64,000 bases of DNA from Clostridium_S neuense (GCF_045310695.1 NZ_JBJIAA010000005.1:186001-250000), one strand, 5' to 3'; numbered from the stretch's first letter, positions 18,226 through 27,622 are shown. Notes: generated from the letters alone by a model not told the origin. Translations and numbers: made by a program.

Positions 18226-18875
18226 TTGTAGCCAATCCCCCAAACAGTTTCTATAGGACAATTTTTGAATTTTGAAAATTTAGCTCTTATATTTTTGATA
18301 TGTTCTACAATTGCTGAGGGCTCACTTTCACCATCAAACCCAAACACAGCTTCATATATTCTTTCCTTTGAAAAAACCTGTCCTCTATTACGGGCAAGAA
18401 ATTCACAAATTTCGTATTCACTTTTGGTTAAGGAGAGCTTATTGCTATTAATTGATATTTCTTTGCCAGATAAATTAAAGTTAGTATCACCGAGGCAAAG
18501 TGTGGTACGCTTTTCACGCTTTTCTCGTCTTAAATGAGCATTAATTCTTGCTCTCAGTTCTCCTGCTCCAAATGGTTTTAAAATGTAGTCATCAGCACCT
18601 ATTCCAAGTCCATACATAATGTCATTTTCCATGGATTTTGCTGTGAGAAATAGTATTGGACAATCAACTTTATTGCGGATGTTTTTGCATAAAGTAAAGC
18701 CATCCATTTCGCTCATCATAATATCAAGTAAAATTAGGTCAAATTCACCTAACTGCTCCCTTAAAACCTTATTTGGATCAGAAATAATAGTGACAATATG
18801 ATTGTCTTTTTTAAGTATATTTTTTATTAGTACTAAAACTGCTTTGTCATCATCTACGGCTAATATTTTTGCCAT
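18216..18875 (-). CDS. OmpR-family response regulator (CprR/LanR-like)
   Basis: A 219-residue regulator. The receiver domain has the acidic pair in AVDDDKA (about residues 6-10), the phospho-acceptor Asp in LILLDIMM near 52 and the lysine in KPFG near 101. The C-terminal winged helix ends with VWGIGYKWA. The ATG at 18875 follows GGGGTG at 6 bases; codons upstream in the same frame derive from a repeat element and are not used. It is likely to control the three transporter genes upstream in the same direction. Confidence 0.92.
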   Translation of the reverse strand: MAKILAVDDDKAVLVLIKNILKKDNHIVTIISDPNKVLREQLGEFDLILLDIMMSEMDGFTLCKNIRNKVDCPILFLTAKSMENDIMYGLGIGADDYILKPFGAGELRARINAHLRREKREKRTTLCLGDTNFNLSGKEISINSNKLSLTKSEYEICEFLARNRGQVFSKERIYEAVFGFDGESEPSAIVEHIKNIRAKFSKFKNCPIETVWGIGYKWA

Positions 18876-18892
18876 ATAAACACCCCACTTAA

Positions 18893-19110
18893 AGACAGTG
18901 ACAAGTGGTAAGTGATAAGTGACAAGTAAAGGTGAGTTTTTCTCCACTTAGTTCCGAAAAACTTCTCAACTTAGAATTATTTCATTTTCCTGAGGCAAAA
19001 TGGAGGATAAGTTGAGAGATTTTTGGAATGAACGAGTATGCGGGTGAGTGGAAGAAAATCAAATGCAACTTAATACTTATCGCTTGCCATTGGCTACTGA
19101 TACTTATTTT
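18893..19110. repeat. Palindromic element with AAGTGATAAGTGACAAG tips
   Basis: The left tip holds imperfect tandem units (AAGTGGTAAGTGATAAGTG), and the right tip carries complementary units (ACTTAATACTTATCGCTTGCC). Inside, TCCGAAAAACTTCTCAACTT at 18953-18972 faces TTGAGAGATTTTTGGAA at 19012. It has the same plan as the GAGTA-tipped elements but different tip words. It fills the gap between the transporter and regulator genes. Confidence 0.6.
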
Positions 19111-19169
19111 GTTGTTGTTTTAATTATAGCATTTAAGCTTTTATACAACATTATAATACTTAAAACTTA

Positions 19170-19925
19170 TCACTGGCTTTGTTGTCCTTCCCATTTAGAA
19201 AACCAAAGGCAGGTAAGTGTAATAATAGCTATAGTACCTACAACACATAAGATAATACCTAAATGAAGTTCTGAAATATTCTGCAAAAAGTCTTTATCCT
19301 TGATCATGAATTTATGGAAATTCATAATGAACCTCATTCCCCAGGTGCAGGGAGCAAATATCCACTTGCCATCACCTAAACCTGTATTGAATAAGGCAGA
19401 TAAAAGAGTTTCAAAGATGCCTAAGCCAATAGATGCAGTGCCTCCAAATTTTAAACCTATAATAAGGTGTAAAACATAAATAAAGACACTAGAAAAAAAT
19501 AGGATAAAGGCAGCACATATATAATATAAAAAGCCAAAGGGATTCTCATGTAAAATATAAGTAAGTGATGCACTAAAGCCGCATACAAGAATTAGCATAG
19601 CACTAAGGCCTAGCAAAAGGATTATAAGAAGTTTACTTAAAAATGTTACAGTTCTCATAGGAGATGCAAGCATTTGTTGAAATTTGCCGGCAGAAAATTC
19701 TTGGTCTGTGGTCATAGCAGAAACAACTCCAATTAAGGCAGGAAATATAAGTGCTGCCATTTGAAAAAATCCGCTAACCTTGGAAGTTGGTTTCCAATGG
19801 GTATGTGAATAGTACACCGTAAATACTATAACTGCTAAGATAGGAATAACAATATGCATTATTAATAGTGGCTGTCCTTTTACTTTTTCGAAGTCTGATT
19901 TAATAGAATTATAAAGAAATTCCAT
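19170..19925 (-). CDS. ABC-2 permease, lantibiotic-immunity type (LanG-like)
   Basis: A 251-residue protein with six predicted membrane helices, from the first at about residues 20-40 to the last at about 220-242. It contains VVSAMTTDQEFSAGKFQQML near 63-82, typical of MutG/EpiG-type immunity permeases. The ATG at 19925 is preceded by GGGAGG. It starts immediately at the stop of the LanE-like permease and completes an F-E-G transporter set that would expel peptide antibiotics from the membrane. Confidence 0.85.
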   Translation of the reverse strand: MEFLYNSIKSDFEKVKGQPLLIMHIVIPILAVIVFTVYYSHTHWKPTSKVSGFFQMAALIFPALIGVVSAMTTDQEFSAGKFQQMLASPMRTVTFLSKLLIILLLGLSAMLILVCGFSASLTYILHENPFGFLYYICAAFILFFSSVFIYVLHLIIGLKFGGTASIGLGIFETLLSALFNTGLGDGKWIFAPCTWGMRFIMNFHKFMIKDKDFLQNISELHLGIILCVVGTIAIITLTCLWFSKWEGQQSQ

Positions 19926-20657
19926 TTATTTTGCCTCCCTTTTCTTGAACCATAATGCAGTTAGAGCGGAGATAATTATAAAAAGTGCAATGGATACAAT
20001 AAATCCTGGAACTAATACACTGCTGTCTTTTAATGGGCTACCCACTGGAACGGGTAGTGAATTTGGAAGTACATTTATTACTGGACACATTAATCTACTT
20101 GTAATTGCATATGGAAAAGCAAGCCAAATTGATGGACTAACAGCTAAAACCACACCTACTGTTGTAGCTATAAAATTAAGTAGAAAGGCTGTAATCATTC
20201 CAAATCTATCTGTTAAGAAAAGGCTTAAGGGTATTTGCCATAAGGTTGTAATAAAAATAAGAAATATTGCTTTAATACCTGTTAAAAATGAAAATTGTGT
20301 TCCAAATATGGCTCCACCAATAGCAGCAGTTATAAGAAAAATAATACAGGATAAAAATGAAAACCACATGCACACAATAAGCTTGGAAGTCCACAAATTG
20401 GCTGGATCAAAAGGAAGGCAAAGAATGTTCCTGTATTTTGATTTTTTTAAGTCTTTATTAATAACGCCGCTGCACATAAGTGGTAAAATAGCAGGAAATA
20501 TTATTGTATAAAAGTAGCCAAAGCTTCCACTTTCAATATACTGACCTTGATTTACTGCTGCACAAAATAAAACTAAGATGATTGGTGCAATGATGGTTAA
20601 TTTCTTTATAAATGTTCTTTTAAATTTCATGTGTTCGGATATTATACAACTAAGCAT
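19926..20657 (-). CDS. ABC-2 permease, lantibiotic-immunity type (LanE-like)
   Basis: A 243-residue six-helix permease of the MutE/EpiE type. The N-terminal SEHMKFKRTF precedes helix 1, as usual in the family. The ATG at 20657 is favoured because it follows the stop of the ATPase gene by four bases; an ATG at 20684 would overlap the ATPase gene and lengthens the protein by nine residues. A weak AAAGG lies upstream, so translation is probably coupled to the ATPase. Confidence 0.83.
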   Translation of the reverse strand: MLSCIISEHMKFKRTFIKKLTIIAPIILVLFCAAVNQGQYIESGSFGYFYTIIFPAILPLMCSGVINKDLKKSKYRNILCLPFDPANLWTSKLIVCMWFSFLSCIIFLITAAIGGAIFGTQFSFLTGIKAIFLIFITTLWQIPLSLFLTDRFGMITAFLLNFIATTVGVVLAVSPSIWLAFPYAITSRLMCPVINVLPNSLPVPVGSPLKDSSVLVPGFIVSIALFIIISALTALWFKKREAK

Positions 20658-20661
20658 AGTA

Positions 20662-21366
20662 CTAACCAACCTTTCTATTTTCATTTACAACTTGCCTAAA
20701 TAGTTTTTCAAGATCCTGATCTTTTGAAATTTTATCCTGATAACCTAAAACTCCGTTTGCAATTATTCCAATATGATCTGCAATTTGTTTTACTTCAGAC
20801 AAATAGTGGCTTGATAGTATAACTGTAATACCCTGCTCTGGAAAAGAACGAATTAATTTACGAAGATCCTCAATGCCCATTGGGTCAAGTCCATTAGTAG
20901 GTTCATCTAAAATTAATAGTTTTGGATGATTAACAAGGGCAATGGCTATGCCAAGACGCTGCTTCATCCCCATTGAAAATTGACCAGAGCGTTTTTTACC
21001 AGTGTTAGTTAAATCAACAATTTCAAGTACTTCATCAATACGGGAATCTGGGAGTCCAAACAGTGTAGTACGAACTTTTAAGTTTTCTCTTGCTGTAAGA
21101 TTTTCATATAACGGTGGTGCTTCGATTAGTGCTCCAATGTTTAAAAGATCTTTTCTATTCCAGGAGTGGTTGTCAAAAATAATTTCACCGGAAGTAGGTC
21201 TAAGCATTCCAGTAATCATTTTTAAAGTGGTAGATTTTCCGGCACCATTTGGACCTAAAAGACCATAAACAGAATTTTTTTCTATTGAAAGAGAAGCATT
21301 ACTTACTGCTAATTGATTTTTAAATTGTTTTTGAAGATTTTTTGTTTCTAAAATATAATTTGACAT
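20662..21366 (-). CDS. ABC transporter ATPase, lantibiotic-immunity type (LanF-like)
   Basis: A 234-residue nucleotide-binding protein. Walker A is GPNGAGKST (near residue 37), the signature is SMGMKQRLGIA (near 130) and Walker B is LLILDEPTNGLDP (near 150). The ATG at 21366 follows AAAGGATGAT. Gene order F-E-G-R-K, all on one strand, equals that of LanFEG immunity modules and of C. difficile cprABC-RK, but no precursor peptide or modification gene is near. This is most likely resistance to peptides made by others. Confidence 0.9.
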   Translation of the reverse strand: MSNYILETKNLQKQFKNQLAVSNASLSIEKNSVYGLLGPNGAGKSTTLKMITGMLRPTSGEIIFDNHSWNRKDLLNIGALIEAPPLYENLTARENLKVRTTLFGLPDSRIDEVLEIVDLTNTGKKRSGQFSMGMKQRLGIAIALVNHPKLLILDEPTNGLDPMGIEDLRKLIRSFPEQGITVILSSHYLSEVKQIADHIGIIANGVLGYQDKISKDQDLEKLFRQVVNENRKVG

Positions 21367-21483
21367 TGCAATCATCCTTTCTTTGTTCATGATGTAATTT
21401 ACTATGTATTTATAAGGATTTTATAAGGAAAACTAAAATATTGAGATTGAAAGAGTATTCTTGCTAGAAGTTAGCATTAAATG

Positions 21484-21499
21484 ACTAAAACGGTTTACT
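21484..21499. promoter_or_regulatory. RbsR operator 1
   Basis: ACTAAAACGGTTTACT matches the reverse complement of operator 2 (21570) in 15 of 16 positions. The central CGG/CCG is typical of LacI-family sites. The likely binder is the LacI-type regulator at the end of the rbs operon. Confidence 0.75.
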
Positions 21500-21569
21500 A
21501 CAGCAATATAACGTTTACAATAGCAGTTGTAAAAGTAGCATGAATAAATTATTATTAAATTATAAGAGA

Positions 21570-21585
21570 AGTAAACCGTTTTACT
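21570..21585. promoter_or_regulatory. RbsR operator 2
   Basis: AGTAAACCGTTTTACT has perfect AGTAAA/TTTACT half-sites and lies 29 bp before the rbsK start. Together with operator 1, 86 bp upstream, it could allow repression by looping (inference). Confidence 0.8.
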
Positions 21586-21613
21586 AATTAAAAATATTAA
21601 TAGAGGTGAGAAA

Positions 21614-22543
21614 ATGAATAAAGTTTGTTTTTTTGGAAGTATGAACATGGATATAGTAGTGGCAGTGGATTCTATGCCAAAGGTTGGAGAAACTATACTG
21701 TGTAGTAATGTAAAAAAGATTCCAGGTGGAAAAGGAGCAAATCAAGCAATAGCGGCAAAAAGAAGTGGCGCGGAAGTATATATGATAGCAAAGATAGGAA
21801 GAGATGAAAACGGGGATGCTTTACTAAAGGGACTTGAAGGGGACAATATAAATACAAAATATGTTTTAAAAGATGATAATGAGTCAACAGGAATGGCAAT
21901 TATAACTGTAAATAAAGAAGGCAATAATTCAATAATTGTTGTACCAGGCTCAAATATGAATATATCAAAAGCTGAGATAATACAGGCACAGGATGCAATT
22001 AAAAATAGCGACGTTTTAGCTACCCAATTAGAAACACCAATGGATGCAGCTTGTGAAGCTTTTAAAATAGCTAAAAAGTATAATAAAATGACAGTACTTA
22101 ACCCGTCTCCGGCTAAGGATTTAAGTGATGAACTTATAGAAAATACAGATATTATAGTACCTAATGAAACAGAGGCATATAAGCTTACAGGGGTAGAGGT
22201 TAAAGACATAGATAGTGCTAAAGAAGCTTCAAAATTCTTTTTAGATAAGGGTGTTAAAGCTGTGATAACAACTCTTGGAGAAAATGGAGCGGTAATTGTT
22301 ACAAAAGAAAATGCAGAACTTATACCAGCATATAAAGTTAAAGCTGTTGATACTACAGCTGCAGGTGATAGCTTTTTAGGTGCAGTAGTATCAAAAATAA
22401 GTTCGGAAAAGATTTCTTTTGAAAACCTAAAGGAAGCTGTTAAATTTGGAAGCAAGGTGTCTTCTATAGCAGTTCAAAGAAAAGGGGCACAGCCATCTAT
22501 TCCATATTTGAAGGAAGTAAATGAAATTTATAAATATGTATAA
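21614..22543 (+). CDS. rbsK: Ribokinase
   Basis: Phosphorylates ribose to ribose-5-phosphate. The 309-residue PfkB-family protein has the first signature in GGKGANQAIAAKRSG (about residues 38-52) and the second, with the catalytic Asp, in DTTAAGDSFLGAV (near 250). ATG at 21614 with AGAGGTGA upstream. It is first in the operon rbsK-D-A-C-B-R and follows two LacI-type operators. Ribose-5-phosphate could also be produced by the deoB product encoded earlier in the window. Confidence 0.95.
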   Translation: MNKVCFFGSMNMDIVVAVDSMPKVGETILCSNVKKIPGGKGANQAIAAKRSGAEVYMIAKIGRDENGDALLKGLEGDNINTKYVLKDDNESTGMAIITVNKEGNNSIIVVPGSNMNISKAEIIQAQDAIKNSDVLATQLETPMDAACEAFKIAKKYNKMTVLNPSPAKDLSDELIENTDIIVPNETEAYKLTGVEVKDIDSAKEASKFFLDKGVKAVITTLGENGAVIVTKENAELIPAYKVKAVDTTAAGDSFLGAVVSKISSEKISFENLKEAVKFGSKVSSIAVQRKGAQPSIPYLKEVNEIYKYV

Positions 22544-22635
22544 ACCGCTTCAGCTATTGAAATTTATGTGCACCAAGATGCCCAGAAGACGGCATTTTGG
22601 TACAAACAAATTTCAAGTTTCAAGGTGGTTTATCT
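22541..22635. repeat. GATAAAC-type hairpin element between rbsK and rbsD
   Basis: AAATTTATGTGCACCAAGATGCC faces GGCATTTTGGTACAAACAAATTT with few mismatches; outer AAACC...GGTTT arms extend it (segments at about 22559-22581 and 22593-22615). Read on the minus strand it begins GATAAACCACCTTGAAA, like copies near 32345, 38285 and 47103. It starts at the rbsK stop codon. Confidence 0.6.
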
Positions 22636-22654
22636 TTAGAGAGGAAGATTGATT

Positions 22655-23050
22655 GTGAAAAAGATTGGAATACTTAATAGTGATATATCAGAAGTTATAT
22701 CAAAAATGGGACATACAGATACTATTGCAATAGGAGATTGTGGACTTCCTATTCCAGATGAAACAAGAAGAATAGATTTAGCACTTATAAAAAATGTGCC
22801 GGGTTTTATTGAAACACTTAAAGCTGTTTTAATAGAGCTTCAAATTGAAGAAGTTTTTATAGCTAAGGAAACAGTAGAAGAAAGCAAAGAAGTTTATGAT
22901 AAGATTTTGGAAGCTGTTGGTGATGTGAAAATTAATTTTATATCTCATGAAGAACTTAAAAGTAGACTTAAAGATTGCAGAGCAGTTATTAGAACAGGAG
23001 AGCAAACTCCATTCTCTAATATAATATTAAAATCTGGAGTGTTTTTTTAA
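22655..23050 (+). CDS. rbsD: D-ribose pyranase
   Basis: Converts beta-pyranose ribose to the furanose form used by ribokinase. The 131-residue protein begins KKIGILNSDISEVISKMGHTD, carrying the family's catalytic histidine, then DCGLPIPDETRRIDLAL, and ends with RTGEQTPFSNIIL. The GTG at 22655 is chosen since GAGAGGAAG lies 8 bases before it; the in-frame TTG at 22649 is too close. It lies between the repeat element and rbsA. Confidence 0.95.
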   Translation: MKKIGILNSDISEVISKMGHTDTIAIGDCGLPIPDETRRIDLALIKNVPGFIETLKAVLIELQIEEVFIAKETVEESKEVYDKILEAVGDVKINFISHEELKSRLKDCRAVIRTGEQTPFSNIILKSGVFF

Positions 23051-23062
23051 GGAGTGATAAAA

Positions 23063-24568
23063 ATGGAGGAAAAAAAGCCGTTATTAAAAATGACAGGTAT
23101 ATCAAAGTCATTTCCAGGTGTAAAAGCTTTGGAAGATGTAAATTTAACAGTTTATCCTGGAGAAGTAATGGCCTTGCTAGGTGAAAACGGAGCTGGCAAG
23201 TCCACTTTAATGAAAATACTGAGTGGTGTCTATACAAAGGACACAGGGAAAATAGAAATATCGGGAAAAGAAGTAAATATAAATGGCATAAAAGAATCTG
23301 AAAAATTAGGAATAACAATTATTCATCAGGAACTAAGTGTACTTCCAAATTTAACTGTTGCAGAAAATATATTTCTTGGCAATGAAAAGGTTAATAAAGG
23401 AACGAGAGCTATTGATAAAAAGCTTGAAGCCGAAAGAGCAAAGGCATTTTTAGATCAAGTAGGCTGTAAAATAGATCCTAATGTTTTAGTTAAGGACATA
23501 AGTGTTGGAGAAATGCAGATGGTTGAAATTGCAAAGGCATTGACTAAAAATACTAGTGTAATAATAATGGACGAGCCAACTACAGCATTAACTGATGTAG
23601 AGACAAGAAAGCTTTTTGAAGTTATAAATAATCTAAAATCAAGAAATTTTGCTATTATATATATTTCTCATAGGATGGAAGAAATATTTGAAATATGTGA
23701 CAGAATCACAGTTCTGAGAGATGGAAAGTTTGTAGGAGAATGCAGCATTAAGGATGTGGATAATGATAAGCTCATAACTATGATGGTTGGCAGAAAAATA
23801 GAAGATCAATTTCCATATAAGAAGGTAAGTGAAGGAAATACTGTTTTGGAAGTCAAAAACTTAAGCTGCAAGGGAAAAATAGAAAATGTATCCTTTAAGG
23901 TAATGGCAGGAGAGATATTAGGAGTATCGGGGCTTATGGGCTCCGGTAGAACTGAACTTGCAAAGACTATATTTGGTGAATATAAAAAAAGCAGTGGAGA
24001 GATATTTGTAGAGGGTAATAAGGTAAATATAAATTCTATTAAAGATGCAATAAAAAGCGGAATATGCTATCTGCCGGAGGATAGAAAAAAAGAAGGCCTA
24101 ATACTTGGATTATCAGTTGCAGAAAACATGACAATTGCAAATATTAAAAGCTATGAAAATTCTTTTAAGAGCATTAATAAGTCAGCTGAGCTAAAGGATG
24201 TAGAAGATTACATAAAAAAGCTTTCTATAAAAACTCCAAGTGAAAAGCAGATAATTAAAAATTTAAGTGGTGGTAATCAGCAGAAGGTTATTATTGCGAA
24301 ATGGCTTTTATTATCACCTAAGGTATTTATAATAGATGAACCAACGAGAGGAATAGATGTAGGGGCGAAAAAAGAGATATACGAGTTGTTAAATGAATTA
24401 AAGTCAATGGGTAAAGCAGTAATAATGATTTCGTCAGATCTTTCAGAAATTTTAGGAATAAGTGATAGGATAATAGTTATGAATGAAGGGCATTTATCTG
24501 GAGAATTAAAAAGAGAAGCTGCAAACCAAGAATCAATTATGAAACTGGCTGTAGGTCTTAATAATTAA
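23063..24568 (+). CDS. rbsA: Ribose ABC importer, ATPase
   Basis: A 501-residue fusion of two nucleotide-binding domains, the sugar-importer RbsA/MglA type. The first domain has Walker A GENGAGKST (near 40), signature SVGEMQMVEIAKAL and Walker B IIMDEPTTALT. The second has the degenerate Walker A GLMGSGRTEL typical of the family, then LSGGNQQKVIIAKWL and FIIDEPTRGIDVG. The ATG at 23063 follows AAGGAGTG; the GTG within that site is not used. Confidence 0.96.
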   Translation: MEEKKPLLKMTGISKSFPGVKALEDVNLTVYPGEVMALLGENGAGKSTLMKILSGVYTKDTGKIEISGKEVNINGIKESEKLGITIIHQELSVLPNLTVAENIFLGNEKVNKGTRAIDKKLEAERAKAFLDQVGCKIDPNVLVKDISVGEMQMVEIAKALTKNTSVIIMDEPTTALTDVETRKLFEVINNLKSRNFAIIYISHRMEEIFEICDRITVLRDGKFVGECSIKDVDNDKLITMMVGRKIEDQFPYKKVSEGNTVLEVKNLSCKGKIENVSFKVMAGEILGVSGLMGSGRTELAKTIFGEYKKSSGEIFVEGNKVNINSIKDAIKSGICYLPEDRKKEGLILGLSVAENMTIANIKSYENSFKSINKSAELKDVEDYIKKLSIKTPSEKQIIKNLSGGNQQKVIIAKWLLLSPKVFIIDEPTRGIDVGAKKEIYELLNELKSMGKAVIMISSDLSEILGISDRIIVMNEGHLSGELKREAANQESIMKLAVGLNN

Positions 24569-24582
24569 AGGAGTGAAGAATT

Positions 24583-25512
24583 ATGAATACAAGTTTGAAA
24601 AGTAAATTATTAAAAAATAAATCCATATTAGCACTTATTGTACTTTGCATTTTAATATCAATAATAACTCCGAGGTTTTTAACTTTAGCAAATATAACTA
24701 ATGTTTTAAATCAAGTAGCTGTAAACGCTATCATAGCTATTGGTATGACTTTTGTTATATTAACAGGTGGAATTGATCTTTCTGTTGGTTCGATACTTGC
24801 AATTTGTGGTGCGGTTTCCGCTGTAACTATAAAATCTACAGGAAGCATAGTTTTAGCAATAGTACTTCCAATAATAATTGGTATTTTTGTAGGTATTATA
24901 AATGGTGTTGTTATATCTAAAGGAAAGATACAAGCTTTTGTAGCAACACTTGCAGTTATGACTATTTTTAGAGGCGTAACTTATGTTTATACAAATGGAA
25001 ATCCAATATCATCACTTCCGGATTCTTATAATTCTATAGGTAATAAAATGATAGGAATAATACCTCTTCCAGTAATAATAACTATATTAGTTTTAGTTAT
25101 AGCCTACTATTTCTTAACTAAGACTAGATTTGGAAGATATTTATATGCATTAGGTGGAAATGAGGATTCTGCAAGACTTTCGGGTATAAATACAAATAAA
25201 ATTAAAACTGCTGCATATGTTGTTTGCGGTGCCGCTGCTGGTTTAAGTGGAATTATAGCAACAAGCAGAATAGGTTCAGCTTCGCCTAATGCAGGTACTG
25301 GCTTTGAACTTGATGCAATAGCTTCTGTTGTAATAGGTGGTACAAGCCTTGCAGGTGGAGAAGGAAGTGTAATAGGAACTATAATTGGTGCTCTTATAAT
25401 TGGAGTTTTAAATAATGGATTAAATCTAATGAATGTATCTCCATTTTATCAACAAATAGTTAAAGGTGCGGTAATACTTTTAGCGGTTCTTGCGGATAAA
25501 AAGTCAAAGTAA
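24583..25512 (+). CDS. rbsC: Ribose ABC importer, permease
   Basis: A 309-residue membrane protein of the BPD_transp_2 family with eight to ten helices. Family landmarks: GGIDLSVGSILAI near residue 62, ATLAVMTIFRGVTYVYTNG near 127, and GASPNAGTG-like ASPNAGTGFELDAIASVVIGG near 235. ATG at 24583 with AAAGGAGTG upstream. It lies 14 bp after rbsA. Confidence 0.95.
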   Translation: MNTSLKSKLLKNKSILALIVLCILISIITPRFLTLANITNVLNQVAVNAIIAIGMTFVILTGGIDLSVGSILAICGAVSAVTIKSTGSIVLAIVLPIIIGIFVGIINGVVISKGKIQAFVATLAVMTIFRGVTYVYTNGNPISSLPDSYNSIGNKMIGIIPLPVIITILVLVIAYYFLTKTRFGRYLYALGGNEDSARLSGINTNKIKTAAYVVCGAAAGLSGIIATSRIGSASPNAGTGFELDAIASVVIGGTSLAGGEGSVIGTIIGALIIGVLNNGLNLMNVSPFYQQIVKGAVILLAVLADKKSK

Positions 25513-25547
25513 ATTTGCAATTATAATATAAATTTGGAGGTGCAAAT

Positions 25548-26447
25548 ATGAGGAAAAAGTTATTAGTCATTATGGTTGCTTCAGCTATGGTAGTTGGACT
25601 ATTATCAGGTTGTGGTGCACAAAATGATAAAAAGAAGATAGGTATGGTTATATCAACTTTAGATAATCCATTCTTTGTTTCAATGAAAGAAGGAGCAGAA
25701 AAGGAAGCAAAGAAAATGGGCTATGATTTAGTAGTACTTAATTCGCAGGATGATCCGGGAAAAGAAAGATCAAATGTTGAAGACTTGGTACAATCAGGAG
25801 CTTCTGCAATAATTATAAATCCAACTGATAGTGATGCTGTTTCAAACACAATTAAGGTAGTTAATAAAAATAATATCCCTATTTTAACAGTTGATAGGCA
25901 GGCTAATGGTGGCAAGATAACAAGTTTTATAGCATCAGATAATGTTAAAGGTGGAGAGGATGCAGCTAATTTTATACTAAGTAAGCTGAAAAATAAAAGT
26001 ACTATAAAAGTAGTAGAACTTCAAGGGACACCGGGAGCATCAGCAACAAGAGATAGAGGTAAGGGATTTCACAATGTTGTTGATAAAAATTCAAAAGTTA
26101 AAGTTGTTTCAAGTCAATCAGCTAATTTTGATAGGCAGAAGGGGCTATCAGTTATGGAAAATGTAATACAATCTAAACCTGATTTTGATGCCGTATTTGC
26201 CCAAAATGATGAAATGGCGTTAGGAGCGGTAAAGGCTATAAAAGCAGCTAATAAGCATGCAGTTGTTATAGGTTTTGACGGAACACTTGATGGAAAACAA
26301 GCAGTAAAGTCCGGTGATATGACTGCAACTATTGCACAGCAGCCAGTAGTTGAAGGTAAAACAGCAGTTGATAGCGCTATTAAAGTAATAAATGGCAAGA
26401 GTATTAAAGCATTTGTGCCTATAGACATTGTGCTATTTCAAAGATAG
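25548..26447 (+). CDS. rbsB: Ribose-binding lipoprotein
   Basis: The extracellular ribose-binding component, 299 residues. The N-terminal KK, a hydrophobic stretch and the lipobox LLSGC (Cys22) mark a lipoprotein. The periplasmic-binding-protein I fold is supported by STLDNPFFVSMKEGAEKEA near 36, NPTDSDAV near 88, and QNDEMALGAVKAIKAA near 222. ATG at 25548 with GGAGGTG upstream. Confidence 0.94.
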   Translation: MRKKLLVIMVASAMVVGLLSGCGAQNDKKKIGMVISTLDNPFFVSMKEGAEKEAKKMGYDLVVLNSQDDPGKERSNVEDLVQSGASAIIINPTDSDAVSNTIKVVNKNNIPILTVDRQANGGKITSFIASDNVKGGEDAANFILSKLKNKSTIKVVELQGTPGASATRDRGKGFHNVVDKNSKVKVVSSQSANFDRQKGLSVMENVIQSKPDFDAVFAQNDEMALGAVKAIKAANKHAVVIGFDGTLDGKQAVKSGDMTATIAQQPVVEGKTAVDSAIKVINGKSIKAFVPIDIVLFQR

Positions 26448-26487
26448 AATATTAATAGTAAAGACTCTAAGCAGGATGTGATATTGA

Positions 26488-27483
26488 ATGAAAAAAATAA
26501 CGATATCAGATATAGCGCAAAAAGCTGGTGTATCAAAGGCAACGGTATCATTAGTTCTAAATAATAAACCAATTAATGTTAGTAAAGAAACGAGAGAAAA
26601 TATACTGAAAATTTCACAGGAATTAAATTATATTCCCAATGGTATCGCTAGAAGTTTAAGTACAAATAAAACGGAAACTATAGGATTGATTCTTCCGGAC
26701 ATAGTGAATCCTTTCTTCTCAGAGATAGCTAGAGCTATTGAAGATACAGCGGGAAAGATGAATTATAATGTTATGTTATGTAATTCTGATAGTAATTCTT
26801 TTAAAGAGGAAAAGTATTCTAAACTTTTAGTAAGTAAACTGGTATCAGGAAGCATTTTTATTTCTGGAGGAAACAGTAAAAAAAGTCTTGAAATTCTTAG
26901 AGATAATGGTATTCCGGTTGTCTTAGTAGATAGATATGTAGAACCATATGATGAGTACAGTGGAGTATTTTGTTCAAATAGAGAAGGAATACATGAGGCA
27001 GTAAATTACCTGTATGAAAAAGGTAGAAGAAATGTAGCTCTTATAACAGGTCCTATGACCCTTGAAACATCTAAATTGAGGCTTGATGCGTATAAAGAGG
27101 TAGCAGAAAAACTTGAAATATATAATGAAAATTTAGTATGTGAAGGTAATTACTCTATAGAAGGAGGAGTAAATTCAACAGAAAAATTACTTAAACTTAA
27201 TAGTAAAGTAGATGCTATTATATATTGCAGTGATGTTATGGCATTTGGAGGAATAAAGGTTCTAAAGAGAAAGAAACTTAAAGTTCCAGGAGATATATCA
27301 GTTATAGGTTATGATGACATATCTTTTTGTGAATATATAGAACCGGAGCTTACTACCATAAAGCAGCCTATTTATGATATGGGGAAGGAAGCTTTTAAAT
27401 TACTTATACAGATAATTAATGGAGAAGTTAAGGAGAAAAAAATAAACTTTAAATCTAAGTTAATAATAAGAGGAACTGCATAA
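26488..27483 (+). CDS. rbsR: LacI-family repressor of the ribose operon
   Basis: A 331-residue repressor. The HTH is ITISDIAQKAGVSKATVSLV (residues 3-22), followed by the hinge IPNGIARSLSTNKT. The effector domain has LILPDIVNPFFSEIARAIED near 65 and VIGYDDISFCEYIEPELTTI near 272. As last gene of the ribose operon it would autoregulate through the CGG-centred operators at 21484 and 21570. It ends 140 bp before an unrelated small gene with its own promoter. Confidence 0.92.
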   Translation: MKKITISDIAQKAGVSKATVSLVLNNKPINVSKETRENILKISQELNYIPNGIARSLSTNKTETIGLILPDIVNPFFSEIARAIEDTAGKMNYNVMLCNSDSNSFKEEKYSKLLVSKLVSGSIFISGGNSKKSLEILRDNGIPVVLVDRYVEPYDEYSGVFCSNREGIHEAVNYLYEKGRRNVALITGPMTLETSKLRLDAYKEVAEKLEIYNENLVCEGNYSIEGGVNSTEKLLKLNSKVDAIIYCSDVMAFGGIKVLKRKKLKVPGDISVIGYDDISFCEYIEPELTTIKQPIYDMGKEAFKLLIQIINGEVKEKKINFKSKLIIRGTA

Positions 27484-27551
27484 TGTGAAATTTTCAGTTT
27501 AAAAGTAATTAGAGTGAATTATGGAAAAATAATAAAAATTAACATTTTTTA

Positions 27552-27580
27552 TTGCAATATCATAATTGCAGGCGTATAAT
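27552..27580 (+). promoter_or_regulatory. Sigma-A type promoter of the 37-codon gene
   Basis: TTGCAA and TATAAT are separated by exactly 17 bp. TTGCAAT and ATTGCA inside it also form an inverted repeat. It lies 43 bp before the small gene's start. Confidence 0.75.
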
Positions 27581-27622
27581 GAAAATTGTAAGTTTAAATT
27601 AATGAAAAGGAGGTCGCAAATA

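Noticed and set aside
19945..20511. Plus-strand frame opposite the LanE-like permease
   Set aside because: The minus-strand permease has helices, an operon context and coupled starts; the plus frame has none of these.
21742..22455. 237-codon minus-strand open frame inside rbsK
   Set aside because: It mirrors the ribokinase codons; its serine/alanine-rich product resembles no protein and it has no ribosome site.
23016..23318. Minus-strand frame at the rbsD-rbsA junction
   Set aside because: It spans the ribosome site and start of rbsA on the opposite strand and has a biased leucine-rich product.
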